64,000 nt of DNA. Origin: Paraphysomonas bandaiensis. Lineage: Eukaryota > Chrysophyceae. A program made the translations under genes and the position numbers. A model generated the notes under the pieces. The model made no database searches, was not told where the DNA came from, and saw only the letters and a program-made list of their open reading frames with translations. The stretch's first letter is position 1, and every line of letters starts with the position of its first letter. Where the stretch lies: NCBI GenBank assembly GCA_965644295.1, contig CBFFRP010000054.1:1-64000 (forward strand). The letters are read 5' to 3'. Below, one piece after another: positions 11,589 through 22,797 of this stretch.

Positions 11589-12031
11589 AAACAATTTCTA
11601 CATCTTTCTACTGTTCAAGACAGGTGTCATTTACACTTAGGCTATGTTCTTAGCCACTAAAGCGTATCATATTACAGTAGCACTGTCGGATGCAGCAAAT
11701 TCACATAGGCCAATACTGATGAATTGTAAAGACGCATGTAGATAGTAATTGTGCTTTTAAACGATCAACATTTTCTCGGGAGTTACACAGTGTGTTTGTA
11801 ACTAGTATGGGCTCTAGGCAACTATCACAACTGCAAGTAGAAATATATAATTGCAAACAACTATTTGAAACTTCTTGCGGGACTGTAGGAGGAAAATAAC
11901 AGACTCTCTAAAGCAGCAGGTGAGCTCATTGATTCCCATTCATGTGTCACCATTTAACATCTACTGTTTTCCTCAAAATAATTACAGCCGTAGGAAACTC
12001 CCTATCTACTATTAATATTCTTTTGAGAAAA

Positions 12032-12936
12032 ATGGAGACAATGTCAACCGGGATTGAGCTTTTGCTTAAATATAACGAGGATAAGAAATCTGTCTCTGGT
12101 GGTGAGTGTAAGAGTTATTAGCTAGTCTATAGACATAAACTAGTTTCTGTACGCAACCGTACTCATGTAATAATCAGACTTTCATATATGAGTGTAAGAG
12201 TTGTTAGATTATAATAATTTCGGCTTTGGCGAATTGACACCTCCAATGGCCAAATGCACCCTTGACTATTATGCTGCCACCAGACAAGAGTTTTTACAAA
12301 TTAAGACATGTGTTACGCAGTATACTCAAAGAATAAGATGTTTATATTGTGCCAAGAAAACAGATGAGGTTATGTTTGTGCAGCCCTTGTCCAGTAATTA
12401 GTTAAAAGAGCTGGCGCAAGCAGTTGAAAGGAGATAATGCAGAGATGCTGCACGAAAATCACAGCCTTGACGTTAAATATGACAGAATAGAATATTACAT
12501 TCATGGTGAAATGGACGCTGGATTATTTTTGAAAGGCACAAGTTTCTGTCTGTGCCCGTGGGAAGACAAGAGTATGAGTAACGCATGGTTCTGGAAATAC
12601 GTGACACAATGTGCTGCTGAGATGGCGGGCAAATTAGAGCACTTAAAATCTGGATATAATTTTATCCCAAAACGATATCGTGGTATTGTAACCAATGGGA
12701 GATGGTGGGTGATAGTTTTCAGACACATCGACAGCGAAAGACAAAGGTTATGGCTGCACACAACTCCAATTCAAGCCATTGATATCGAAGGGATTATTAC
12801 ACCTCGAGGTGTTTATCAAGTACTAATCCTTCTGTTTCATGCAATGATGATTTCCAAGGAGGTGATGAAGGCGCTGATTGTCAAGATAGACAATATTTTT
12901 GATGTAGAAAAATCTGATTGCCATATCGACAAGTAG
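12032..12936 (+). pseudogene. PD-(D/E)XK nuclease-like protein, probably broken
   Basis: Exon 1 (12,032-12,101) starts METMSTGIEL and joins exon 2 (from 12,208) by a 106-nt GT-AG intron. Exon 2 reads to an in-frame TAG at about 12,400 and the protein then continues one frame over from about 12,424 to 12,936. The second part holds GEMDAGL, then CPWEDKS (an ExK-type motif), then QCAAEM, then IVTNGRWWVIVF. That order (D, ExK, Q-x3-E helix, GxVTNG-W) is the pattern of the restriction-like PD-(D/E)XK fold found in Crinkler-type and bacterial proteins. The break is a stop plus a frameshift. A 32-36 nt intron with GT-AG ends would also restore frame, but it is shorter than other introns here. Nuclease activity is not proven. 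Confidence 0.5.
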
Positions 12937-13088
12937 TATATAGCTCGCATGAAGATTCATCGATTGATGATGACGATGTGAAGACACATTCGAGTGAAGG
13001 TGGGAACATCGCTCGGCACAATGAGAGGGTTCGACACGGTCAAAATGGGGGAAAGCAGAGTGGTGGGTATGCATTCATCACATATATC

Positions 13089-13312
13089 CAATACACGTAA
13101 CGTCACACATATCTTATATTCGAGTGTTCGCTCAGTTCAACATGTCCACCACTCAACCAATACACGTCACACATATCTTATACTCGAGTACTCACTCAGT
13201 GCAACATATTATATCCATCACACAACCAATACACGTCACGTTACACCTATCTTATACTAGAGTATTCACTCCGTTCAACATATAGCCATCACACAACGCC
13301 TACACACGTCAT
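13089..13312. repeat. Tandem repeat, about 69-bp unit, just over three copies
   Basis: Units start with CCAATACACGTMACG and contain ATCTTATAYTMGAGTRYTCRCTC. Copies begin near 13,089, 13,158 and 13,227, with a partial copy after 13,298. It lies just downstream of the nuclease-like gene. Confidence 0.85.
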
Positions 13313-13885
13313 ACACTGCTATCTCTCGATACAACATGAGCCTAGCATACATCAGCCTAGCATACATGGTCACGAGGCTGTAGCACAGAGCCTCATACAG
13401 TGGATTGAGGAAAGTGGACATGCACCTTCGGTCACTCTCCTTGGGGTTGCCAACAATACACCTACTGCTGGTATGTAGCACTATACACGATCTCATATGC
13501 TGCAATTCATTTATGTATATGTCTACTTTACAATATCAGAATGATTGATTGCGTAGATTACATGATGCAGAAGAAAGGACTGCCACTACGGAAGCTTAGT
13601 GCTTCAAAGGCATTTCATTTAAGCTTTTAACTTGCCGTAAGTAGCTAGAATAGCATGTCCTGTCTAATTCTAAACCTACTTGAAGAAAGAGTCGTCGGAA
13701 GAAAGAGATAGAGAGCTCTGAGGAGTTCCCTGCATGCATTGATGGGCATTCCAGCAGTCGTTAAGAGGAGGAAAATAATATTAATTTGCAATATTATTAG
13801 TCAGTAATATATCAATACAAATGCAGAGAACTATTTATTAGCACTCTAGTAGTAACTAGCTAGCTTTAACGAGGAATGTACGTCA

Positions 13886-13915
13886 AAAACGTGGGAAATT
13901 TTTTTTCCCACGTTT
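13886..13915. repeat. Perfect hairpin
   Basis: AAACGTGGGAAA is followed by five T and then TTTCCCACGTTT, a 12-bp perfect stem. It stands alone in the 13,320-14,740 gap. It could be a foldback remnant or a structured RNA end; no gene adjoins it. Confidence 0.75.
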
Positions 13916-14029
13916 GCATATTATTGTTTACTTATTGGATTATGTGCGAATGTCAGACATAAATTGAATCTGTTTTATTACTTGAAGAATAAGCATTTGC
14001 ATTATGTTATGGTATATATATTGAAAGTA

Positions 14030-14125
14030 TTTTATTTAGCAATAGGCGTTAAAAGCCTGTACCAATTTTGTAGCTAGATGAATGCTAGTCAGCCTAGTTA
14101 GACCTCTACCTGTAACCACGCGGTG
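14030..14125 (+). repeat. R3 repeat fragment
   Basis: TTTAGCAATAGGCGTTAAAA, then GTAGCTAGATGAATGCTAG and TTAGACCTCTACCTGTAAC. It matches the end of the retroelement-like remnants at 7,395-7,482 (same orientation) and 18,980-19,075 (opposite). A more diverged relative is near 29,060-29,215. Confidence 0.75.
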
Positions 14126-15024
14126 ATTAGTTACGCTGTCAGTATGGGGCACATATGGTGCAACCAAGATGAGTGGCAAAAGTTAAAAGCTGTGTCACTG
14201 GGTGGGTATATTTACGAGGGTTAAGATATGTATCATGATTACTTTTTGCTACTTTTCTCTATCAATAGTGGAAAATATTTGTGCTTAGCAATTTAAGTGT
14301 GATAGAATATGCAATTGGCAGTGTCTATCAATTATCCCCGACCATAATTCTAATACATAGGACTACATTCATGTGCCTAAGTAGCTGATTTGGTGATACC
14401 TAGCTAGTTATATATTGATAGCTAATTGCTAGTTAACGTAATTATTTAATATAATCGAAAATTCGAATGAAATAAATTAGTAATAAAGCAATAAACAGCT
14501 CAACGTGAAAACAATAACAAATGCGAAAATGTGTGATAGAAATACACACATTAATAGAGAGTAGAATAACTAAATAGACGGTTGTCTCGGCGATTGCTGT
14601 AGTGTAGCGGACATTGGTTCTTCTAGTATTGGCACATACTACGCGTTTGTGGTAGTATTGATCCCTGGAGCCATCTCTGCTGACGATTTTGGCATCACAA
14701 GAATTTCTACCTTGAGAATCGGGAGGGGTTCCTTCCTCCAATGAAAGTCTATCATGATGTAAATTTTGGTCACCAGCTCGTCCAGCGTGGGGCCTGCAGC
14801 TACTTTATACTTGCTTTGTTACCCGTTCCCCCTACCCTTCTTCGAGTCCAACTGCAAACTTCTTATTCTGCTGCTCTTATTGTCGCACTCGTTCAACCGT
14901 GTTATAGGGCACACAATGCCAGTGTGCCAGTCCTACACGCAATAGTGTCCTCCAGCTGTGTTCGGTTGGTGAGTCGGCGCAGAATGCCTTCAAATCCAAG
15001 TGCTGTCAAACCCCACACTAGTGA

Positions 15025-15178
15025 AATGGAGAAGTTCAAAAGAAGTTCATAAGGTAGTTCACTCAAGTTCAAAGGTAGTTCATAAGTTCATTGTTGCATG
15101 AACTACCTTATGAACTACCTTTTGAACTTTCACACTCCACACTTTTTTTATGAACTGCCTTTTGAACTACCTTTTCAG
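15025..15178. repeat. Compound inverted repeat built from AGTTCA words
   Basis: GAAGTTCAAAAGAAGTTCAT and AAGGTAGTTC on the left face GAACTACCTTATGAACTACC and TTTTGAACTTT on the right, with extra partial copies. The words AAGGTAGTTCAT and ATGAACTACCTT are each repeated and complementary, so several hairpins are possible. Confidence 0.75.
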
Positions 15179-15179
15179 C

Positions 15180-15690
15180 TCTCTTATTTCCCTAGTACCA
15201 AGCGAGTACGGAGAGTAGACTTTTCATCGCGTTGGGTGTGAAGAGACACACTATAAACTTTGCAGATGTTTTCTTGGGTTGATGAGGTTGTTACTCCCTT
15301 AAGCAAGGGGGGCTGATATACACCCATATCAGTACTAAAACGCATGCATTTATTAAGATTAATATACGCACTTTGCATTCTTCAATTGTGTACTTTCGAG
15401 GCACAGTGGGAGGTTCCACTTAAGGACACCAGCCTATAGCCTCAACTAGAGCCCTCTCTTTCACCATGGACGGCATTGTGGGCCCTCCATTGTCACAGCT
15501 GTCCGGCACAGTCATGTGCTTCAACACCGTATTTATAGCCCGTTTCTGGTGTACGCATGCTGGCAGGGTACTGCTAGAGACAGCCTCAAGTGCTTCTCCC
15601 ATTATTAGGGTGCGGCTCTGAGGATTCAGATGCATTCCGCTGTTTGCAGTATTATTCGTAGATTTCTGATTTAATTGCTTTAACATTCTT
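15180..15690 (-). other. Two weak minus-strand ORFs, status unclear
   Basis: 88-codon (15,420-15,686) and 64-codon (15,184-15,378) open frames lie in series. Base composition is somewhat more gene-like than the surroundings, but no motif is recognised and no clean splice join links them. This could be a decayed gene or transposon piece. Confidence 0.2.
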
Positions 15691-16304
15691 TAACTAATTC
15701 AAATTACCATGAAATTTCAAATGGAAGACAGCGTGTCGTCAATAGCAATCAGTTTAATGTATGTGTATAGTTTCATATGATCGAGATGCTTATGGCAGGA
15801 GTGAGCAGATCAAACTACTTAAAACAAAAAAATGAACTATTTTGAGGTGCCTTCATTTCGAAAAGCGGCGATTATCATCGTGAGCATGGGTTTACATGCA
15901 CCGATTTTCTAAAATATTGGAATTTATTGGAATTTCTATATATAGAAATTCCATTTATTTGTAGAAACGATAACTAGGAACACGAAATACGTACGAGAAC
16001 GTCTAGAAGTATTTCTTTTTTTTTTTTCGAACTATGTTCACACGCACTTGATACCATCAGAAATTATCATCGTACATACTTCTATATACGGTATTTTAAA
16101 CAGTAGAATTTATAATAAAATTCTAAAATTGTGACGTACGATATGAATCAACGTCATTACTACGTATATATATCCGTAATAATGAGGAAGGTGTGAGTTA
16201 AATAGAGTCCCTCTGAGGGCATTCACTTGACTGACTCACACGGCTCTCTATATGGTTAAATAATAAATAAAGAAAGTAGATCATCAAGTGAAAACTGTTC
16301 AAGG

Positions 16305-17824
16305 GTGAATATGGAAATATCATCAAGTGAATATCATACTGATTTTACACAAGAAAATCTTCCAAATGATAGTTATAAAGAGAAGAGAAACATCAAGCAT
16401 ACAAATGATGTCACAGGAAGATTTGATCATAACTCATCGAAGAGTAATTCAGATGATTTTGCATCTAATTCAGATGATGATTTTACTAAAAATACGGAGT
16501 ATTGTAGTACAGATTCTGATAGTGATAATGAAGGATCAAAACGTGCACGATATGAGAATTATAGTGACTCTAATTCAACTAAATTAAAAGAAAAGAATAG
16601 AGAACACGCACGTAATACACGTTTAAGGAAGAAAAACTTCATTGATACATTGAAGCAAACTATTCATGATTTAGGAAATGAACGAGATGCTGATGAAGTT
16701 AAATTGAGAGCTGAATTGTCAAGAATTGCACATGATGTGAGTGATAGTTGTGTATGTTTTATATTCCTTAGTGTATTTGCACAGTCATTACACAGGAAAC
16801 AAACGCTTCAGACTTTCTTTTTTCTTCGAGCATCTGGAGAGACTGATCGTCAAAAATGGGCAACTATATTGGCAGACGATTTTTACCTGACTTCTCCGAT
16901 AACTCCATACCGTATTTTCTGTCCTGCTGAAGTTGTGTGTGGTATCCGGTGCATGCAAGGAATAGATGCGGTAGTAGCTGATACAGCTAGTCTTCACACA
17001 ATGCTTCAGGCCCTTGCGACCCGCCACAATGACAAGGTTCCAACTTTTATTGTATAATTGGATGCTGGATCATTTATTCTGCGCAGGTGCGGATGCAATA
17101 TTATTGTGGCATGGAAGACATGGTTTGCACTGGGGATATCCTTATGTGCCGCTGGGTTATGAAAACCGAAAACGCAGTTGCATGCGGGGCAAACTTTGAA
17201 TGTTTTAAGCAGGGTATGATGACGGCAGTTTTCAACCCGCAGGGGAAACTTCAATCCGTGGAGCTTATATTCGACGTGATGTCGTTTATGCAGCACTTGC
17301 GCCGGGCATCCGCTTCCCATGCTGCTGGATTCCAGGTTGTACCCAACACATTAAGTTTGGTGATGATTACCAACGACGATACCCCCGCTAATGAAGCACG
17401 CATTATTTTTGAATCATCACCTCCTTATAAAATTCACTTCGCCTCGGAGGTACTTAAAATTCAGTCTTGCTTTCGTTGTACTTATGTGTTTGCGAAGAAA
17501 TGGCGTGCAATAAGCGGAATACCAGCGGAGGATGCGGTGGGCATGCCGTGCTTTTTTTTGAGTGGTCCTTGTGAAACTGTAGGCGGCTCCGTAGACCAGA
17601 CGTCGAACCTCCGACAGGGTGTCAAGGTAATTTGTCTTATTTTTCTATCTACCCATGCCGATCATATCTACTTACAGCATCGCATATCTTCGTACGCGAT
17701 TTATTCCCATGTGATGCCCGATGGAACACCGAAGAAGCTCTTTATACGCATATTTCCCCTATATGACGATAACCTCGTCACTCACTACTTGGCGCTCGTA
17801 CAGAACGCTGTCGTGGACATGTAG
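16305..17824 (+). CDS. Stramenopile-type bZIP transcription factor with C-terminal PAS/LOV-like domain
   Basis: Four exons (16305-16736, 16785-17036, 17087-17626, 17678-17824) give 456 residues. Residues 1-90 are acidic and Ser/Asn rich. The bZIP spans about 93-143, with basic region NREHARNTRLRKK and hydrophobic heptad positions after it. A middle domain (about 165-300) contains WVMKTENAVACGANFE and FDVMSFMQHL and looks NTF2/SnoaL-like. The C-terminal PAS domain (about 325-456) has FESSPPYKIHFAS, GIPAEDAVGMPCFFLSGPCE and a terminal FIRIFPLYDD. Cys383 falls where LOV domains carry the photoactive Cys (GRNCRFLQ), with neighbours changed. bZIP+PAS proteins are known from diatoms and oomycetes, and bZIP+LOV (aureochromes) from photosynthetic stramenopiles. 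The 51-nt third intron is frame-neutral, so it could be retained. Nuclear DNA-binding regulator; flavin binding is not shown. Confidence 0.85.
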
Positions 17825-18157
17825 TGCTATGAAAAAAATGAGCAATCGTGGAGTGGATAGATTGCGCCCATATTTACTATCCTTAATTATATGCAGTACT
17901 TTGATGCCTTGTGTAAATAGATTTTATTGTTGACAATACGTGCTCGGGATAAGGTAAAATAGCCAGCTGTGTTTCACAAGCAATCTATCCTTGCTATGAT
18001 ATATAATAATGTGATGTTGTTATAATAATATTATTTCGTTTAACGAATATATCCCTATTGATTGAGGCGATCACTCACGTACTGAAGTGTCTCGTTAAAG
18101 ATAAAGATTAGTAGAAAAACGAACTCCAGATAATATTCAACATTTCAAAGTGTTTAG

Positions 18158-19080
18158 GTGTCATATCAATCTAGTCATATCAATCTTAGCTCTCTGCTAA
18201 ATCAGAATCTACCCCATTGGACCACCAATGCGCTACAGTGGCTCTCCAACAGGGCCTGGAGCCCCTCCTTCCCGCAGGTGGAGAGATTCTGGACAGGTAC
18301 CATAACCACTGCACAATTCGAGACGATTTTTGGAGATCACATCCATGAGCCCTTGACACCCCAAGGTCTGCGCAACATTGAAACAGCGGTCATCAGCCTG
18401 CTTCTACCGCTTTTCGCTGCAGCAAAACTAATGATCCAGGATCGAAGTCGAAGATACATTACCTCGCACAAAGGACCCTCTGGGCTACTCCCGCGACCGC
18501 GTCAAAAACGTAGACAGCCATGGAAACGCCCAAGGGTGCTACGATTACTAGGAGTCCGCAGACGAGCCGAGACTGGACCACCGCACACCGCACACACGAA
18601 CCCCACCACCCATACCCACAGGAACATATCACCGTTCCGCATGAAACCCTCAGGACCTCGGCAACGAAGCCGTCTCCGGCAACTCTACCTATGCCTGAGG
18701 CCCAAACGGTGCACTGAGACAACGCCACATTCCAACTCTCCACCCACCTCTCAGCCCACACACCTAGCACTCGGTACACTCAGGACCTTATAATACAGAA
18801 CCCTGTACCTCAGAGCCCGGTGGAACCTCATCCCAAGAGGAGTCCTGGAACACATGATCATGCCGAAACTCACAATCTACATTAAGAACGGAAGTGGTCA
18901 CACCTTGGCGCTTGCAGCGACGCGCAAGCAGCTTCTGTAGCGCTAAATAGTAGGATAATAGAATTTGTGCTGATTATTATAATGGGTAGAGGTCTAAATA
19001 GGCCGTCTAGCATTCAACTAGCCACTACATTGGTGCAGATTTTTAACGCCTATTGCTAAATAATAAGACTTTCAATATGC
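18158..19080 (+). mobile_element. Retroelement-like remnant, copy B
   Basis: Diverged partner of 7,385-7,980 in the opposite orientation. It holds a 211-codon ORF (18,158-18,793) whose frame shifts around 18,520, then a block shared with copy A (CATGATCATG near 18,855), the R1 core with GCTTGCAGCGACGCGCAAGC (about 18,908) and the R3 end (to about 19,075, TTAACGCCTATTGCTAAATA). GC content is higher than in the flanks. No diagnostic polymerase or recombinase motif is visible, so the class is open; a retroelement 3' end is my best guess. Confidence 0.55.
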
Positions 19081-19689
19081 AATAATTAATAATCACTAAG
19101 TCTTATTGAGCGAAATTGCAATTATTGAAATATTTACAGGGCAAGTCATAACTGCAATTATAATTGACTCCAGCTAGCTTCAATAATTAATAGACGTAAA
19201 ATACCACCAATTTGGCACTGGCAAGTTGTTTTGTTAAAAAATCTCATTTTTATGATAAAATTGGTAGAAGGCAATAAAATCTATTGCATTATTTATCTCA
19301 CATAACATTTCATTTAATCGATCAGCGATATGAGCGTTAAACTGTACCAGAAGTTATTGCTCGAGTTTTTTTCGAAAAAATATATGAAAACAACGACTTG
19401 GCATTGCCTGGAGTGTCCTGTAGGAAAAGTGTTCTGAGGTGAAATAAGGGTTATGGGTGGAGCAACCTCGCGCACAACGCCATCAAACACGATGGCTGGA
19501 AAGAGAAAGGTTAAGCGGCTTGGCGATGTGGTAGAGCGATGGATGAATACGTTAAGCCTAAGGCATCACCTAATAGAAGTACAGAAGAGGGAAGTAAACA
19601 TCAGCTCGATCTCCACGACATTTGTACATTGTGTGACGGACTCATAACAAGGCACCCATTTGGCGAGCACTCGTAAAGATATTTGCTAA

Positions 19690-20000
19690 AAATCTTGTTA
19701 TACCTGACATCTGCAGACTTCAGGATTTTTTGGTCCTTATGATGAACAGCCCGGATGCTCGACTTCATCAGGCATCCCAATTCCCCGGAGCGGTGGGCCC
19801 ATTCCGAGATGCCTGATTATTCGCCAGGGCCCAGAGACGTCTACACAAGTGAGACTTATGTTAGTGTCCCTTGTACTACACAAGCGTTTGGCTGTATAAG
19901 TGGGCTGAATTTAACCATCTGACTATATATGCGGTTCATGTTAGTTTCCCAGAGTACTTATCCCCTAGAACACCACAAAAAGGTGCAAGTACGACTTAGT
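19690..20000 (-). repeat. R1-associated repeat flank
   Basis: ACTTCAGGATTT, GTCTACACAAGTGA, TGTACYWCACWAG and AGAACACCACRARAAGGT occur in the same order here and at 37,375-37,550, with an extra 100-bp insert here (about 19,730-19,830). The block continues the R1 unit outward, so R1 is part of a larger element. Confidence 0.7.
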
Positions 20001-20654
20001 ATGAAGAAGAAGATGACAGTCTGAGTCTTGGAGATCAGAATGACAACACAGCGCAACGTTGGATTGGTGATAAGCGAGCACGTCTTGACCTGCTAACTCT
20101 ATACCACGGCATGAAGCACGTGCATGCCACGACCAACGGGGTTGAAAGATTACGCAGTAGAGTTCATATTGTTTATGATACATTTGAGCAAGACTATGAC
20201 TTCTCGGCATTTAGAGATTGAAAGCTACAAATGTTTCAACGTAAGAATCGTTGCATCCCTGGAATGAAATTTGGCAGCTAATGTAAAGCCATTTGAATAC
20301 GTAGTTTTTAATATCACTTAATTGGGACAGCAAATATAATTGACAACAACCAGTGTTAATGAATTGACAATTGATTGGTACATTGGTACGCAGCCCTGAT
20401 AGCAACAGACATAAGTAACTAGAAGTATGCGCGGTAAAATTTAACATTTAGAAAAAAATACACTTTGAATTAACTTCTTTGGTTGAAATTGGCTTACAGC
20501 TATAATTGCTACAAAAGTTTACACCACCGTATTTGGCCAGAAATATCAAGGTTATTGTTTTTGATCATCCTAGACGTACATCAATGGACTGCCTTTGGTA
20601 TAGTGGCCCCAACTCTGAACACAAAAAACTATTAACTTTGCAGACAAAGCTATC

Positions 20655-21822
20655 TTAGAGGTGTGCGAAGCACACATGCAATACTCTCCGGTCTAGTCTT
20701 CGAAATTGTAAATCTAGAAATCCAGCGGCATTATTAGGAAGGCTCTTTAGCCAATTTTTAAGGATTTCTTTGTCAGACAGGCTCATGTCTTCATACTGAT
20801 CGAGTACATTTTGCGCCTTCCATAGATTGAAGGGCAAGGCTGCTCGCCTGTAGACTCGTCCTCCCAGTGGGAACTCAATATCACCAAGAGCCCTTGGCAG
20901 GTTCTTGCCAGCAGCAAATTTCTCAATTTCGTACAGCTCTTCTACCGGCTGTACTGTAGCCTGAAGCATGGGCAAATACTCACAAAAGATGCAACCTAGT
21001 ATTGGTATGAGAGTATCGGGGATAGTATCATCGCTGACAGCAGATTTAAGTGTGATACTGGAATGGGATACGGTCTGCATGCGATGGATCCAATCTTGCA
21101 CATGAGGGTATTTCTGAATAATATTATTCATAGGCCAAGGATCCCGACCCAAATGGCCTACAAGAGGTCCCGCTAAGCCAAAGTCTCCAATAGTCGGAGT
21201 ATTGCCTAACAAGTAAGGGTGCACTGTAAAGTGATCTTCAAGTAGGTGCAGTATGTCCAGGGTCCATTCCTCAAGGATATCCTGCTGTTCAGGACGAACC
21301 CCTACAGTCGGTAAGTAGCGAATTAATATACTTGCTGTCTTATCCGCCGCATAATCCTTTAAAAATCTTGGTGCCCATGGTAACAAGTTGTCGCCAGCTT
21401 CATTCTTAAAAAACTTGACACACTGGTCATAATTCCAACGGTAATGCATCGCCATCGGAATCCAGAACTCATCCCCCCAGGCCTCTAAAAGATGGCTAAT
21501 AAAACGCCGTTTAGGTGTCACAGGAATGATTGGGGCCTCTGGAAATCGAGGCTCAATAGTTTCAATGATATTTTTCGTATCTTGAATCCACTCATTGTTA
21601 GGTGACAGCACTACCTAATCACTTATATAACACATACAAATAAGATAATATGAATATACTTACTGGCATAACACTAGCTCCAACTTTTTTTTTAATTCTA
21701 TATTGTAAATCGAATACATTCAAGTACTTCATTGTGAATGGAATGTTCTTATAACGGAAGTAGCAGATTATCTTTGCTGTAAAGTATGATAAATGCCATC
21801 CGTGTAGTATATATGGAGCCAT
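20655..21822 (-). CDS. Glutathione S-transferase-fold protein, 372 aa
   Basis: Exon 1 (21,822-21,664) and exon 2 (21,614-20,655) join across a 49-nt GT-AG intron in phase 0. The start MAPYILHGWHLSYFTAKIIC followed by a thioredoxin-like strand and VMPVVLSPNNEWIQDTKNII is an N-terminal GST domain; the segment LLGNTPTIGDFGLAGPLVGH (about residues 195-215) is the conserved N-capping region of the GST C-terminal domain. A tail of about 110 residues follows. The family resembles the metaxin/FAX-type or generic soluble GST proteins. No clear catalytic Cys or Ser is placed in the CPYC position, so enzymatic activity is uncertain. Confidence 0.8.
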
Positions 21823-22158
21823 GATAATTGAATGTTTGATAGTTATGTGATGATTTCGTAATGTGTATGTATGTATAGTTAAAGTTATATCATACTTGGA
21901 TTCATTGAATAGGTATGTGTATATGCATATATATACACAGCACACAGCACTATACTACGACCAGTTTCTGTATCCAGATGATGTGCTGTGTTTCCCACTT
22001 ATAATATAGATATGTATGATTTTTACCAAAACTGATGCAAGAAATCATGGATTTGTATTATCGAAAAACTGACTTTTATATATGAATACCACAGTACTTC
22101 GTTGTGTCTGTTGATCATAAAAAGTCTATGAGATGTAGAGTGGTGTATGTACACTGTA

Positions 22159-22516
22159 GGTATGTATGTATGTATGTATGTATGTATGTATGTATGTATG
22201 TATGTATGTATGTATGTATGTATGTATGTATGCATGTATGTATGTATGTATGTATGTATGTATGTATGTATGTATGTATGTATGTATGTATGTATGTATG
22301 TATGTATGTATGTATGTATGTATGTATGTATGTATGTATGTATGTATGTATGTATGTATGTATGTATGTATGTATGTATGTATGTATGTATGTATGTATG
22401 TATGTATGTATGTATGTATGTATGTATGTATGTATGTATGTATGTATGTATGTATGTATGTATGTATGTATGCATGTATGTATGTATGTATGTATGTATG
22501 TATGCATGTATGTATA
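22159..22516. repeat. (TATG)n tetranucleotide microsatellite, about 355 bp
   Basis: Nearly pure TATG array with only a few G-to-C-type interruptions (TGCATG near 22,231, 22,471 and 22,503). A shorter (TATG)5 occurs at 30,264-30,283. It generates long YVCM and HTYI ORFs in several frames, none of them genes. Confidence 0.98.
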
Positions 22517-22797
22517 GGTATGTATTGGTATGTACAGATAGGCGTATGTATGTATGTATAGCTAGTTCGGAACTAAGAATTATCACAAGCGTTCCTATTA
22601 ATCCAACTCATCTCACATAATACACACGACATCAATACCCAAATATTACACTGTGTGATATGAGATATGGGTTTTATTCTATAAAACGAATCCAGTGTGG
22701 TCAAAACGATTCCAGTTAAAGGCTTAGTATACACATCCCCTCAATATAAAGCGCATGCTGTCAAACTATTTCTAATTCATTAAAATATTAAATAAAT

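Noticed and set aside
19453-20210. 64- and 81-codon ORFs in the R1 flank
   Set aside because: They overlap a repeat shared with 37.4-37.6 kb where the frames are not kept.
22023-22620. Long ORFs in all frames of the TATG microsatellite (YVCM / HTYI repeats)
   Set aside because: Pure tetranucleotide repeat translated in multiple frames; no start context or domain.
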